Counted from the stretch's first letter, positions 10,076 through 20,944 are shown. The stretch is DNA of 64,000 nucleotides from Selaginella moellendorffii (GCF_000143415.4 NW_003314449.1:33326-97325), one strand, 5' to 3'. Made by a program: numbers and translations. Notes: generated by a model not told the origin, from the sequence alone.

Positions 10076-10109
10076 GATGGCATGTATTTATTTAAAAATG
10101 TAACTTATT

Positions 10110-10424
10110 ATGGTATGGGGTTCCATGCCATTGTATTAATATTAAAAGACAATTCTTTGAGAGGATTTGCATTATACTAGAAGTGTTACAGCATGTTATT
10201 GGAAGTCTACGAAGTTGTTTTATTAATAATGGGAAAGTAAAGATTGAATGGGGACTTGGGCTCCACCTAGACTCGGAGCAACTGAGCCAATATTAAAAGG
10301 ATGGAAAGAAATTGGACGACGATGACAAGGAGAAGAGAGAGGTGAAGCAGTGGCAGGGGGAGGAGAAGTGATTGAGTAGACATTTCCTTGTTTAAAATAA
10401 AATGGCATGTGCCTCAATGCAGTT
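10110..10424. repeat. Element palindromes in the 3' region, two degenerate copies
   Basis: About 10110-10133 (TATGGTATG, GGGTTC, CATGCCATT) and 10400-10424 (AAATGGCATGTG then a diverged right half). The 440 bp after the phosphatase stop contain no ORF apart from these and a TATATAAAGG string at 10446. Confidence 0.6.
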
Positions 10425-10493
10425 GAATTTTGTTATATTTATATACTATATAAAGGTTTGGAAACCTTATTTTACAAGTGGGATAATGACAAT

Positions 10494-10517
10494 TCCCACT
10501 TTAACGAAATAGAGCTT
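10494..10517 (-). repeat. Terminal inverted repeat, right end of transposon copy 1
   Basis: Read from the element edge inward it starts AAGCTCTATTTCGTTAAAG and is identical over 24 bp to 35007-35030. Copy 2 has the same terminus at 13231-13254 with one A/G difference. Outside this point the three flanks are unrelated, which fixes the border. Confidence 0.85.
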
Positions 10518-10942
10518 TTGAGAGTTCATTCCCTATTTCTTCTCATTTTTTGTTCTTTCCAGATTTTTCCCCATTTTTCCTATTCTATTGAGTTTTTCAT
10601 CATTTTCTTGATAGTTGTAAAAAATCTCCTAAACCAGCGTGAGATTAGCTGATCAGCAGAGTAGAGAGTACCACTCAACGGAGTTATGAGGAGTGTGGGG
10701 CTACCCTATCAGACGAATTTTTATTGTGGAAAATGCCATTCTAATGGGACAAAGGAGTTCTGTAGACGGCTGGAGGATTACCTCGAGAGAAAACCGAGAG
10801 GACAAGAGTGGAATGGAAGACCATTCTTGTGCAACAACTGTGTCAAAGGAATAGCCACCTTCGCAAACTTATGCTGGAAATGTTGGTAGTAATTAGCCAT
10901 TCTAAGGAAACTGCATAACTCGACCATTGTAGTTGGTGTAGG
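10518..10942 (+). other. Spacer with a small Cys-rich frame
   Basis: The first 160 bp are T-rich and show nothing. A 67-codon frame (10686-10889) encodes a Cys-rich peptide with YCGKC, FLCNNC and CWKCW, a possible zinc ribbon. I do not recognise it. It may be a fragment of another mobile-element protein. Confidence 0.3.
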
Positions 10943-11600
10943 CTAGTTCTCCACCACAGCCACCTTCCTTGGATCCATTTTGACACCCTTAAATGTCACA
11001 ATATGGCCTACATATTCCACCTCTGACTTTGTAAATTCACATTTGCTCTTCTTCACATAAAGTTTGCAGTCACGAAGTAACAAAAAAACCTTGCACAAAT
11101 GCACTTTATGCTCCTCCATATTTTTGCTGAAAACAAGAATATTGTCCAAGAAATCTCCATAAACTCATGAAGATAACACACAAATACCTCCATCATCAAC
11201 CGAGTAAATGTGGCTAGTGCATTTGTCAAACCAAACAACATAACTATAAATTCAAAATGCCTGATGCTTTTGTTGAATGCCATTTTGGAGATAGATGCAT
11301 CATCCATTGCAATTTGATGATATACACTCCTCAGATCAATCTTGGTAAACACACGTGCTTCACCAAGCTTGTCTAAGATGTCATCCACACATGGCATCAG
11401 CATTTTATCCTTCACTATCTTCTTGTTCAAGACACGGTCGTCAATACACATTTTCATTGAATCGTCTTTCTTCTTCACAAGCAAGACCATAGCACCAAAT
11501 AGAGACTTACTTGGTTGAATAAATCCAAACTCAAGTAACTCCTTGACTTGTTTTGCTCCTTTGCATAACTTAACTAAAATAGACGCCGATAAATTGGCTG
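10943..11600 (-). pseudogene. Ty3-type reverse transcriptase fragment
   Basis: Two overlapping frames give the RT core: MCIDDRVLNKKIVKDKM, FTKIDLRSVYHQIAMDD, FEFIVMLFGLTNALATF, then DNILVFSKNMEEHKVHL and GHIVTFKGVKMDPRK. The catalytic YxDD region is disrupted by a frameshift between the two frames. It is closely related to the RT at 62940-63480, so it belongs to the family-A element group. It stands head-to-head with the protease fragment that follows, indicating rearrangement. Confidence 0.8.
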
Positions 11601-11639
11601 TGTCCCTGGCTCCAACATAATCCCATGCTCCACAAGCTA

Positions 11640-11881
11640 CCTCTACTCAGCATTTCGATGCTTGTGTAGAGGGGCTGGAAGTGTTGGTTGGCAAAACCAC
11701 ACTTGTGGAGACTTTTTATTTTGCGGATATCCATCGTGTGGATCTCATTCTTGGGATCCCATGGTTGGTGAAGGTGGATCCAGGGATAAAGTGGAGTATT
11801 AAGTGTGTCTCGCTAGAGTACAATGGCGTTAAAGATGTGTACCCACTCGGATCATCGTTTTTATCTCTACATATGCAATAA
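11640..11881 (+). pseudogene. Ty3-type protease/linker fragment
   Basis: The frame LVGKTTLVETFYFADIHRVD, LGIPWLVKVDPGIKWS is the region after the aspartic protease active site. It matches 62430-62640 (same words LVGKTTLVE). In an intact element it would precede RT on the same strand; here the RT is on the opposite strand, so the junction near 11610-11640 is a breakpoint. Confidence 0.65.
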
Positions 11882-13075
11882 GACTAGTTGCCCAATCTCA
11901 TTAGATAGCTCGCCGAGACTCATTCTCTAATACCAAATGTAGCGCACGTGGTTTTTACCCTTTATCCTATGGTGATTTACTATAGGATAACCATGGAAGC
12001 AGAACCTAAACCCTCCATATGCCACATGTCATATGCCATGTGTCACATGCCACATGTCCAAAAGACAATGGTGTGGAACCCGAGTTTTAGGGCCTTGGGC
12101 CAAAACAAAAGAACGGTGCCAAACTCCCAAGCATGGAGCCAGGGAGTGACGAAACTGAACCATGGAGCAACTCTTAAGCATACAACCCAAGGAGCAAAGG
12201 GACAGGAGCCCAGAGTGACTTGGAACAGTCCTAGAGCAACTAGCATCCCAATGCCAGGACCAACACGCAAAACGGAGCCAAATAGAGTCTGGTGCTATTT
12301 TGGTATATTAGTAGCGTAACGCGAGAATATGGGTACTCCACCAACTAGCATGGTGTGGAACTTAGGCTTAGACCGAAGTCGGACGTAGAACAAGCACAAG
12401 CATGCAAGCGAAAGCTAGACTATGCCTCAGATGGTCGGCCATGCCCGACCTACCCACTATCCCTACTATACATTTGGAACCCTCGATAACCCCCCCTGTT
12501 GAGGAACACACACTTTGGGCTTTCACCCCAAGCCTCCCGTAGTACCAGGAGTTAGTCTCTGGGACAAGCTCAAAACTTACTAAATATGGAATGTCCCTAG
12601 ATTGCAAATTTGGACATGGGACGAACACCACGGTGTTCAAGTTAATCTCTACATTCCGTAGATATACCAAATAAGCAAATCTAGACACTTTCCATAAATA
12701 ATATTTGGGACCAAAATGAGACTAACACAAAGGGTATGATAGTAAGGGTGTTTGGCAAATACGGTAAGCTATCATTTAGCAAATATTGAGGGACCAATCT
12801 CAATATTGCGAGGGTTCCCAACACTAGCAAGTGTAAGTTAACGAATGAATTTCTCTAATTAGGTCAAGTATGCTTGACTAATAGCACTTAGGAATTCCAT
12901 CCTTATGCTCATCTAGTCAAGTGCACACACGAGGACCAATTTCTCAACTAGCTTAGGCAAAGATTAATAACGGGTCTAGCAATATTAACCTCTTGCTGTC
13001 ATGGCTGTAAGGAAAGAGTGTCCGTAAGGACTGGCCGACAGGTAACTTTCGATACCCGAAGTCACATTCGCGACA
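11882..13075 (-). mobile_element. Inverted LTR of family C with primer site and leader
   Basis: LTR 11938-13075 reads TGTCGCGAATGTGAC on the minus strand and ends GTGCGCTACA. It is followed by the primer-site string TTTGGTATTAGAG and the leader down to 11882. It contains the shared module GGTGAAAGCCCAAAG, a G-run and a TATAGTAGGGATAG string (12440-12540). Related LTRs lie at 28882, 33650, 48466, 52065 and 57663. The 5' LTR is complete but the body of the element is missing. Confidence 0.75.
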
Positions 13076-13230
13076 AAACAAAAGTTGATGGTCAAGGACT
13101 TTCATGCTTATGCATGAAACCATGTTACATTGGTTAGATGACTTGCTAAGCAAGAGTGACAAGTTAGAGGAACAAATCCCCTAGTTGAAGGTGCTAACTT
13201 CAAAAGGGGTGGCCCATGGGGCCAAGCATG
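13076..13230. other. Unassigned spacer
   Basis: 155 bp between the family-C LTR and the inner end of transposon copy 2. I see no coding frame or repeat in it. Confidence 0.5.
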
Positions 13231-13254
13231 AAGCTCTATTTCGTTAAAATGGGA
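13231..13254 (+). repeat. Terminal inverted repeat of transposon copy 2
   Basis: Starts AAGCTCTATTTCGTTAAAA; one base differs from the termini at 10494-10517 and 35007-35030. The flank outside (CCAAGCATG) is unrelated to the other two flanks. Confidence 0.85.
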
Positions 13255-13672
13255 ATTGTCATTATCCCACTTGTAAAATAAGGTTTCCAAACCTTTATAT
13301 AGTATATAAATATAACAAAATTCAACTGTATTGATTCACATGCCATTTTATTTTAAACAAGGAAATGTCTACTCAATCACTTCTCCTCCCCCTGCCACTG
13401 CTTCACCTCTCTCTTCTCCTTGTCATCATTGTCCAATTTCTTTCCATCCTTTTAATATTGGCTCAGTTGCTCCGAGTCTAGGTGGAGCCCAAGTCCCCAT
13501 TCAATCTTTACTTTCCCCTTATTAATAAAACAACTTCGTAGACTCCCAATAACATGCTATAACACTTCTAGTATAATGTAAATCCTCTCAAAGAATTGTC
13601 TTTTAATATTAATACAATGGCATGGAACCCCATACCATAATAAGTTACATTTTTAAATAAATACATGCCATC

Positions 13673-15186
13673 TCAGACTGTTATTTTTTGCCTCCAACGC
13701 CTATACAATAATCTTGGAATTTCATCACTCTCCACACTATCAGGATTTAAACCCAATAGTAATGCCATCTCTTCTCTAATACGTCCACACTCATGTTCAG
13801 TGGTCGAAAAACCTATCCGGTTGAGCAGATTATGGAGATGCGGATAGTGCTTAGCTAGACAATATACATGCCATAAATGATGACTAGTGTCTGTCCGATC
13901 AAATGGCTTCTGATATACCGTTCCATCTGCCATTTGGTTGATTTCTGCAGCCACCTCCTGGACTGGCCGATTCTCTATCACCATCTCTCCAAGCCGTTTT
14001 GCAAGGTCCCCCAGAACATACGGTTTCTTCTCCCTAGTTTCCATACTACAAGAGATGGGTGCACTGCATATGTGTGCATGTTCGCTGCAGTTTTAATCGG
14101 CAAGTCATCGATGATGAGGATTTCACTTGAGCTAGCAGTCCGGTTCATCACTACAGCCTCTGGCTTGACAAAGATGGGCTTGCTACCCCTCACATAGACC
14201 ATAGTCAAGCAATCCTCCTGCATTAGGAGAAAGTCAAATGGTAATATTACTCGCGTCTGATCGTACATCATCTGTAGCAACGTTAATGCATTGTGGCGCA
14301 TCATGGATGTCCAAACTCCCAATTGCAAATTGAACCCAGCCCTCTGTTTTAAGTGTCGCATGGTCATTATTAGATCCCACAGTTTCTCCCGTGTGATTAA
14401 TGTGAATCTGTCTCTTTTGACCAACTTGCGACCGCAGGCTTTGGAGGGTGCAGTGACATTCGAGGACGAGCCACGCTCATGGGAGAAAAGGACACCGTTC
14501 AGATCAAAAACGATACAGTACCTTCGCCGTGACTCTGAAATGGAATGCGTCAGCATAAAAATGGTACAAGTCAATTTTACCATCTACAATATTAGCGAAT
14601 GGTGCTCCCGATGGTCGTTGAGAGGGTTTTGGTCGAGGAAACGTGAAGGGCGGAAATACTCTCCTCTGCAATGTGGGGTCAATCGCATCCGATGGCGTGT
14701 GGGCACATGCCATTTCAGCTGTAGACTCTGGTACAACTGGCTCAACAGTGGCATGGGGTGGTTCCAATGGCGTGTGATCACACGCCATTTCAGCTAGTGC
14801 CTCCGTTGGCAAAGTGGACATGACCGAACAGGCAGTAGGGGCGGTGTAGGGAGGTTTCAACGGCGCGTATCAGACGATTGGGCACACGTTGAGTCCGTTG
14901 GAAATGAGGATACGACCGGCTCAGTGGCTGGGGCGGCCTCATGCGGGTCCAATGGCGCCTGGTCACCGTCAGTTGGATACGTGGACAAGACTGACTCAGT
15001 GGTATGGGCAGCATCAAGTGGAGCGTGGTCAGCTTGCTTGGCGTTGATATAGATAGTAGCCTCCACCAGCTCTGATGACTCTTGCAGCCAAGTAGAGTCC
15101 ACTGGCGGATCCATATGCATGTCCAAATATCTCCCTTCGATTGAGATGGTATCCTCCCGTGCTACTAAAAACAAACTCATTAGCAC
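13673..15186 (-). pseudogene. FCP1/NIF-type HAD phosphatase region, copy 2 (frameshifted)
   Basis: The minus strand repeats the copy-1 gene: linker from MHMDPPVDSTWLQ (upstream exon visible as AREDTISIEGRYLD), intron about 14536-14581, then CIVFDLNGVLFSHERG, LGVWTSMMRH and ILIIDDLPIK (copy 1 has DDSP; the Ser to Leu change hits motif IV). Two one-base deletions break it: near 14868 in the linker and near 14060 in the HAD domain (a CCCC run reduced to CCC). It is therefore not functional as it stands. The exon AREDTISIEG, absent from copy 1, shows what preceded the linker. Confidence 0.7.
14691..14790. repeat. Element palindromes, two copies (copy 2 linker exon)
   Basis: About 14691-14715 and 14765-14790, the counterparts of 9029-9055 and 8955-8980. 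Both keep the ATGGCGTG and CATGCCAT or CACGCCAT half-sites. Confidence 0.8.
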
Positions 15187-15425
15187 ATTGAATCCACTAT
15201 ACTGTATTTACCATCAACTGCTATTGAGGAACTAGGACCGATATCACTTGGGCACACTGCTGATTCTGAAGGATTGGACATACGTTTCGACCCTTGCTTG
15301 GCACTATCCTTCCTCGACACTAAAGGCTAGAGTTTGTAAATTCAACTGAATAATCTCTACTTACCATTTGCTCTGCGACCTACATGGACAATGTTAGAAA
15401 TGGTAAAAGGTTAGGAATGGATGTA
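15187..15425 (-). other. Small exons and short introns between the linker and acidic exon
   Basis: On the minus strand a probable exon KQGSKRMSNPSESAVCPSDI GPSSSIAVDG (about 15329-15210) lies between an acceptor ending AACTCTAG and a donor GTAAAT. A micro-exon of about 15 bp (GTCGCAGAGCAAATG) lies further upstream. Boundaries are inferred from GT/AG and frame only. This region is absent from copy 1. Confidence 0.35.
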
Positions 15426-15531
15426 TTATTATTTACCTGATGGTTTGTCTTGTATGACCTTCCTCCGCTACTCTTTGGCCCCAAAGAGCAGCGGAGGAAG
15501 GTCATATAAGACAAACCATCAGGTAAATAAT
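15426..15531. repeat. Long hairpin: near-perfect inverted repeat with ~52-bp arms
   Basis: Arms 15426-15478 and 15481-15531 are reverse complements with about two mismatches and almost no loop (centre CTTTGGCCCCAAAG). The outer ends read TATTATTTACCTGATGG and its complement. On the minus strand the arm contains an exon end CATCAG followed by GTAAATAAT, a plausible donor, and the other arm repeats it inverted. This looks like a local snap-back inverted duplication of an exon boundary. Confidence 0.85.
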
Positions 15532-16003
15532 ACCACCTCATGATCGTCACCATTGTGAGGACCATCCAAGTCCTCTTTGTCCTCCTTTTCTTCGTCCTCC
15601 TCTTCTTTGTCCTCCTCTTCGTCCTTCTGCTCTTCCTGCTCATTATCTTTCTCTGGCTCCTCATCCCCCTCTTGCATTTCTTCCATAGGCTGCTCAGGTT
15701 GGATGGCTTGTTCTTCCAGGACCATCTTGGGAAAATCATCTGGCCGAGTCTCCATCTCAAAATACAAGACATCCATAGCCTGTTTTAGTGCGTGACTTAG
15801 GACCGTATCCTCACCCGACTGTCTTAACATGGTTTCTGCACGTTCTTGCACCCTTCGAAGACGACGAGATGAGTAAAACGTGGCCCTGACTTGAAAAGCA
15901 TCCCTCATCCATTGTACCTCTCCATTGAGATTGGGGAAGGGGAGTCCGCCATAGGAATCTGAGTCAGGAGGTGGTGACTGGCTGCTTTCACTCAGCCCTT
16001 GAT
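15532..16003 (-). CDS. Acidic coiled-coil linker exon of the ParB-like/phosphatase gene (copy 2 only)
   Basis: The exon begins after ATTGCAG (acceptor at 16004-16010) with DQGLSESSQSPPPDSDS. A helical stretch follows (RDAFQVRATFYSSRRLRRVQ, then ETMLRQSGED) and then a strongly acidic run of about 40 residues made of E, D and K blocks. No known domain is recognised. It links the ParB/methylase part to the phosphatase part. It is deleted from copy 1, so copy 2 is the only view of it in this window. Whether it forms one fused protein depends on splicing I cannot verify. Confidence 0.5.
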
Positions 16004-16011
16004 CTGCAATG

Positions 16012-16036
16012 AATGGCATGAGCACACACGCCATAA
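16012..16036. repeat. Element palindrome inside a short intron
   Basis: AATGGCATG, AGCACA, CACGCCAT. On the minus strand it lies between a GTAATG donor (about 16049) and the ATTGCAG acceptor at 16010-16004, so it fills a ~46-bp intron. Confidence 0.8.
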
Positions 16037-16400
16037 CCGCGAGGCATTACCTATCATCTTTTCGTTGCCCTTCTTCCTTTTCGAATCAACCGCCTCTGAT
16101 CCCGACGACTGTCCAACATGTTTTTGCTTTTTATGACCACTATCAGTTTGAGCTTGGCTGGTGCTTGCCTGTTTTTCTTTTCAAGAAGTGTCTCCTGCAA
16201 GGAATGGCATGAGACCACACGCCATTGCAAATATAATTTGTACCTCCTTTTTTCCTATTGCTTGTCTGTTTGTCCTTCTTCGACGCGCCACCAGTGCGCT
16301 TTTCAGTCCTCGTGTCTGAATATTCACAACGATCTATAATCAAAATGGCGTGAGGCCTCACGTGACCTTACCTTGTGCAGGTTGTGAGCTCGGCCCAACA
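16037..16400 (-). other. K/R-rich linker exons with palindrome-bearing introns (copy 2)
   Basis: Minus-strand exon pieces encode RCEYSDTRTEKRTGGASKK and DSKRKKGNEKMI, resembling nuclear localisation sequences. The introns between them (around 16344-16373 and 16196-16243) each contain one element palindrome. The phase of the middle exon does not fit cleanly, so either the copy has an indel or my boundaries are off. Confidence 0.4.
16202..16368. repeat. Element palindromes in two consecutive introns
   Basis: About 16202-16227 (GGAATGGCATG, AGACCA, CACGCCATT) and 16342-16368 (AAATGGCGTG, AGGCCT, CACGTGAC). The second lies next to the breakpoint of the 1.24-kb deletion in copy 1. Confidence 0.8.
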
Positions 16401-17840
16401 TGGGTATCTTCAACAGTAGCTGTTAACGCCATTTCAGCATCTGGGGGTGGCCACGCTCCTGCATACAGAGCTTGTGAGATAACATTTAAACTTAAAGTGC
16501 GTACTCACTAGGTTCGCAGAGAAGATACTGTTTTTCTTTGGCAACTGTAATTATATGCTCTATTGAAGTCACCTCTTCAATGGAGTTTGTCACCACAACA
16601 CACGGGACACCCTTGAGTAGTGCGGCTCGAAAGAATAGTCCGCCGCAGTTGTACTCAACAACGCATTTGCCCTTGGAGTCGGAAGCAGGTGACCCACCCG
16701 CTATTGCGTTGAAGACCCAGCTGAGCATTTCCCATGCTGCACCTGGAGCTTTCTTTGGATTCGAAAGCTCCATAGCCATCTTTAGTTCCTCAGGCACGGG
16801 TAAATTGACCTCCCTCGGATCAATTCGATTGGCCTTGTCGAACAAAGCTGGGAAGTCACTCCAGTCCCACTCTGCTGCAGGACCAATAACAAGGGCGAGT
16901 GTGAAGATGCGGACATTCGTCGGTATCTTCTTCTTAGCCATTATCCCATGGATCTCCCGCATCTCCTTGCCTTTCAATCGAGCCTTCACCTCGTTCAAGG
17001 CCTTCCAGAAATTGTGATAGGATTCGGAGTCGTAGATCATATAGTGGACTGAAGATTCCACCTCCGCAAGTCCCACCATTAAGTCAATGATGGAGCTGAC
17101 TTCGTCTGCATGAGTGATCTCCTCGTTTGTGAAGTCCATCACACAAAAGATGTTCTTGACCTGCTCATCTCTGCGGGAAATGATGCTCCTCCACCTTTGA
17201 TCCTCATCCGAATTCATGTATACCTGGTAAGGTTCTCGATAGGCCTCTGCTACGGGGTCGAGCTGTTTCTGAAGCCGGCGGTCGACATCCCTCTTAATGA
17301 AATTTGGATACTGATCCAACTTCTCAGCTTTACTTTTCGTGGCATCCCGCAGCAGATCGATGAACTTGGGGGCCCCCTTCACATACTCGTCGATGTCTTC
17401 ATTTGACAAATCCAGCGCTTCCATCATCTCTTACGTGGTGTCGATGCTCACCCTCTCCACGGCCACTTGCTCAAAGATCCAATCCTTCAATAGCGCACGA
17501 GCTCTCAAAGTCGTGCACAAGTCCTCGTATGTCACAATATGGCCGGGAGTCATTTTGGTCTTGTTGAAGACTACCTCACCACGTAGAAGAGCATTAGCCA
17601 CTGTCAGAAGGTCGTCGTCGTCTAGAGACCGCGAGAAACGCAAGGCATTGAGCTTCAAATCATTGGGCTTCCGGCCATCCTCCACACCCATTGAGTTTAG
17701 TAACTCTCTGTCATGGTATCTCCTCAGCACATCTACCCATTTGTCAAAAACAACTTTTGTCGTGAGTAGAATGTTATGGATGCTGAGTGTGTCATTGACC
17801 CCCAGTGTTTTCGAGAGAAGACTCGAGAATTCTTGCAATG

Positions 17841-17866
17841 GAAATGGCATGAGGCCACATGCTATG
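17841..17866. repeat. Element palindrome in intron 2 (copy 2)
   Basis: GAAATGGCATG, AGGCCA, CATGCTAT; the counterpart of 7117-7144 in copy 1, closer to the consensus on its left half than the copy-1 version. Confidence 0.85.
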
Positions 17867-19118
17867 CAACATGCAACGAGGCTTACCTGCCAGGCGCTAG
17901 TTGCTAGTGCACGTCTTTGTCCTGGTTTTTGTGGCTTCTTCAGTTGAACCCAGAGCTTCCGTGTTCGTGCCAATGTCTAGTGCAGACCCGATTTGTAGCA
18001 CATTTCTTGCTTGACATTCTGCGTGTGGGAGATGTATATGATAGATCGGAGGGGTGAGTTGCCTTTTATCAGGCGGACAACTCTTGTCTTGAAGACTTTC
18101 TTCACCTCATCGCCCATCATAATATCCACAACTATCTCTTGCATCGCCAAGCTAGAATGCTACCCGGAGACGGCATAGAACCGGATGTTCTGATCTTCCA
18201 ACACCTTCCTATTGATCAAGTCTGGAAACCTCATCTCGCCCTTCATTGTTCGGTAGTAGGGGATCACGTCTACGATGTCGGGTGTTATTGGACTTGCCAG
18301 CATCTTCTGCTTCAGTTTCTCCACCCACTCATCAGATACTAGCCTATGGTTGTATTTGCTTTGGATGTCGATACGGCTCACATCAATTGTATATACTTTG
18401 TTGGAATAGTAACAAGTACTATTATCTGCGATGATTTTTGCTGCCTCTTCTTGCTCTTTCTGCTCTTTGCGGCTCTTCTTTTTGGTGGGTGTAGTGTTCG
18501 AACCCGAGGCAATGGCATCACTGAGTAGCTTATTTTTTGGAGCAGGAGAGTCGGACGTTGGCTTGAGCTTGACCACTCTTTTCTGCTTCTGGGTAGTTTC
18601 CAGATCGACCCCCTTCCCCTTCGCTTCGCGAACTGGAGGCACTCTCAACGGCTCAATGTTGGAATATAGTTTTTGAACATCGCCGTAGGTGAGGTCCGTG
18701 GATTCCATGTGATCTTCATAAACCCGCAACGTTTTTGAAATTGTGGGCCTCCTGGACAACCTCTCCCTAGCTCCCTCTAGGAATTCCTCATAGCCGCTGC
18801 CCCCTTCCGGGAAGCCGCTAGGATGTGCAAGGTGGATCTTGAAGGCAGACGCTGTCTCTACCACAAGTGCCAGTCCATATTCTTGCATGGAACTGCATGG
18901 AGTATCTGTCACTTGGATGAGGATCCCCGTGCATTCTTTTCTCCCACCATCTGTGTTGTACAGCCTTAGATCCTCGCCTTCCATCCCAAAAGTCCAACTG
19001 GTGAGCTCCTCCCCCTTCTCTGCATCCACATTGATAGTGGCTGTAAGAAGAACGCAATTCCTCGCCTGTTCAGAAATGCACAACAATTAGAGCTGACAGA
19101 TGAAAAGCTAGCAGCTGG

Positions 19119-19281
19119 AAATAACGTGAGGCCACACGCCATTCACCACTGCATCAAATGTCTTGAGGCTGCATCCTAAGATGGCGTGAGGCTACACGCC
19201 ATCTGTAACCGGACTGCACTCGAGAGCCTAATCGGTGCATGCCAATGTTGCTACTGAATGGCATGTGGCCTCATGCCATTT
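19119..19281. repeat. Element palindromes, three copies in intron 1 (copy 2)
   Basis: About 19119-19143, 19179-19203 and 19256-19281, in the same order and spacing as in copy 1 (5705-5867). Differences between the copies fall mainly at the R/Y positions. Confidence 0.85.
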
Positions 19282-20015
19282 TCTACTTGGCCTAAAAGAC
19301 TTACCATTTGAAGCCGAATGGAGGAGTGACAATCGAGGCCGGACTCGCTGGCGAATGTGCACTATGTGTGCAGCGGATCTTAGCAACAAGGCTACTCTGC
19401 CACTTACAGTTGGAGAGTGGCACTGAAATCTCCCGGGACGCCAAGTGGGCTGCGTGTGAGTGGCAGAGTGGGCGGCGGAGTTGGCGGCAAAGTTACAAAC
19501 TAGGTGTGTCTTGAAGTGGACGCCGATGCACACAAGCGCGATGCGAGCGCGAGTGTGATGCAAGCGCGAGTGGACACCGATGCACACGAGAAACCTGTAG
19601 AGAAGGTAGATGAGCGCGAGTGGGAGCGCGATGCGAGCGCGAGTACGAAGCGAAATGCAAAACCTAACCTCACACGCGCGAAATGTCATGACGGTTGGTA
19701 ATCCCGCAATGTCATCATTCCTCGGACTTGGGCGCCACCATTAATTTCTGGTTTGCCGCGCGCATGCATGCACGTGAAATCCAAAAGAAATCCGCAACGT
19801 CATCATTCCTCGGATTGCATGCACGCGAAATCCAAAAAAAAGATCATGCTTGGGATATCATTTAATACCCTCGCTATATTTATACCATGCATGATTGGAT
19901 ATTCCAAAGCATCTTGTATTTCCAAAAATGCCAGATGTTCAGCTAAATAAAGAATGGTATACAAATCCCAAAAAATGCACCAAAAAATGCTCGGCGTCAT
20001 CTGGCATTACCTCTT

Positions 20016-20041
20016 GAATGGCGTGGGGCCGCATGCCATTT
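20016..20041. repeat. Element palindrome
   Basis: AATGGCGTG, GGGCCG, CATGCCATT; the counterpart of 4909-4933. Confidence 0.8.
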
Positions 20042-20512
20042 TCAGGGGCACATAGGAGTATATTCCTAGAATATTCTGACACGCGCGAGATTTTTTTGAG
20101 TTTTCTGGAGATCCAACCGTTAGATCGCAACTAGATTTTACAGAATGGTATACAATGTCTTTCTTGATGACCCTGCAAAGAAGCATCTCGATCGGACAAC
20201 ATATGAGACCACACGAGCCTTACAATATTTCAGGGGCATTTGCCATAGATCCGACTGTTATTTTGCTCCAAGATTCTACAGTTTTGTGTGCATTGACCTT
20301 TCCATCGACACTGCAAAGGGACATCACAATCAGATGCGGGATCACAAGAAACCAACTTCACTAACTCTGGTTTCACCAAGATCTACGTAAGGAGTTATGA
20401 AATGAAAGGACCCTCTCTATTGAAATGTGTTTATGGTCCTAGGGGCATTGTGATATATCAAAGGATTTTGCATCAAGTTCTGTATTTGCATGTTTATCAA
20501 GCTACTGAATTG

Positions 20513-20539
20513 CTAAACCCTAAACCCTAAACCCTAAAC
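20513..20539 (-). repeat. Telomere-type CCCTAAA units, copy 2
   Basis: CTAAACCCTAAACCC units, the reverse complement of 4405-4436 with one fewer irregular unit. Confidence 0.8.
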
Positions 20540-20944
20540 ATGTGGCAAATGCTGCGTGAAGAAAGATGCCCTTTCTGGGCAAATGCTATAAGAGGCAGAT
20601 GCCAAGCAGATGTATCTCAGGCTAGCGAAGGGGACAAACGGAAGCTAGCTATAAACATGACGGGATGCAAATAGATTACTAGGCTGGTCCTGCGAAAATC
20701 AAAAACCATAATTGAAAACATTGAAAATGCAAAAAAAAAGGTTTATAATATTTTTGAATTTTAAGCAACCAAAGGAATGTAAGTAGGGCATGTGTTTGTA
20801 AGTTTAAAAATGCCTCAACCACTTAAATTCCCAAGTAAATAAAGCTGTTTCTATTTTTGGTACAGGTAAACTTTATAGCGTGTGGGCTCATGCAATTTTG
20901 AACCCAAAAATGCACCAAAAAATGCTCGACTAGCATTATTCTTT

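Larger units (their letters stand above)
1..10517 (+). mobile_element. Large TIR DNA transposon, copy 1 (left end outside the window)
   Basis: The sequence shows one continuous unit ending in a terminal sequence at 10494-10517 that is the exact reverse complement of 35007-35030, the left terminus of copy 3. Base 1 here corresponds to base 36598 of copy 3, so about 1.6 kb of the left end lies outside the window. The unit carries a DUF7869-type gene on the minus strand and, divergently, a ParB-like/methylase-like gene and an FCP1-type phosphatase region. Short palindromes are scattered throughout. Compared with copy 2 it lacks about 1.24 kb near 8623, which held several exons. The superfamily cannot be assigned from sequence alone. 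The target-site duplication cannot be read because the other end is missing. Confidence 0.8.
16404..19307 (-). pseudogene. ParB-like/methylase-like gene, copy 2 (several nonsense codons)
   Basis: Same exon layout as copy 1: ATG 19307-19305, long exon from 19065, intron around 17840-17893, last part ending near 16404. Three in-frame stops: 18159-18157 (CAG to TAG, destroying the GQHS motif of the ParB-like domain), 17976-17974 (GAG to TAG) and 17430-17428 (CAA to TAA). The Gln that is a stop in copy 1 (7715) is intact here, so the two copies together show the original reading. The C-terminal NCGGLFFRAALLKGVPCVV block is preserved. Confidence 0.65.

Noticed and set aside
10686-10889. Zinc-ribbon gene in the spacer between transposon copies
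   Set aside because: Cys pairs are suggestive but the frame is 67 codons, single copy here, and surrounded by retroelement debris; kept only as a low-confidence feature.
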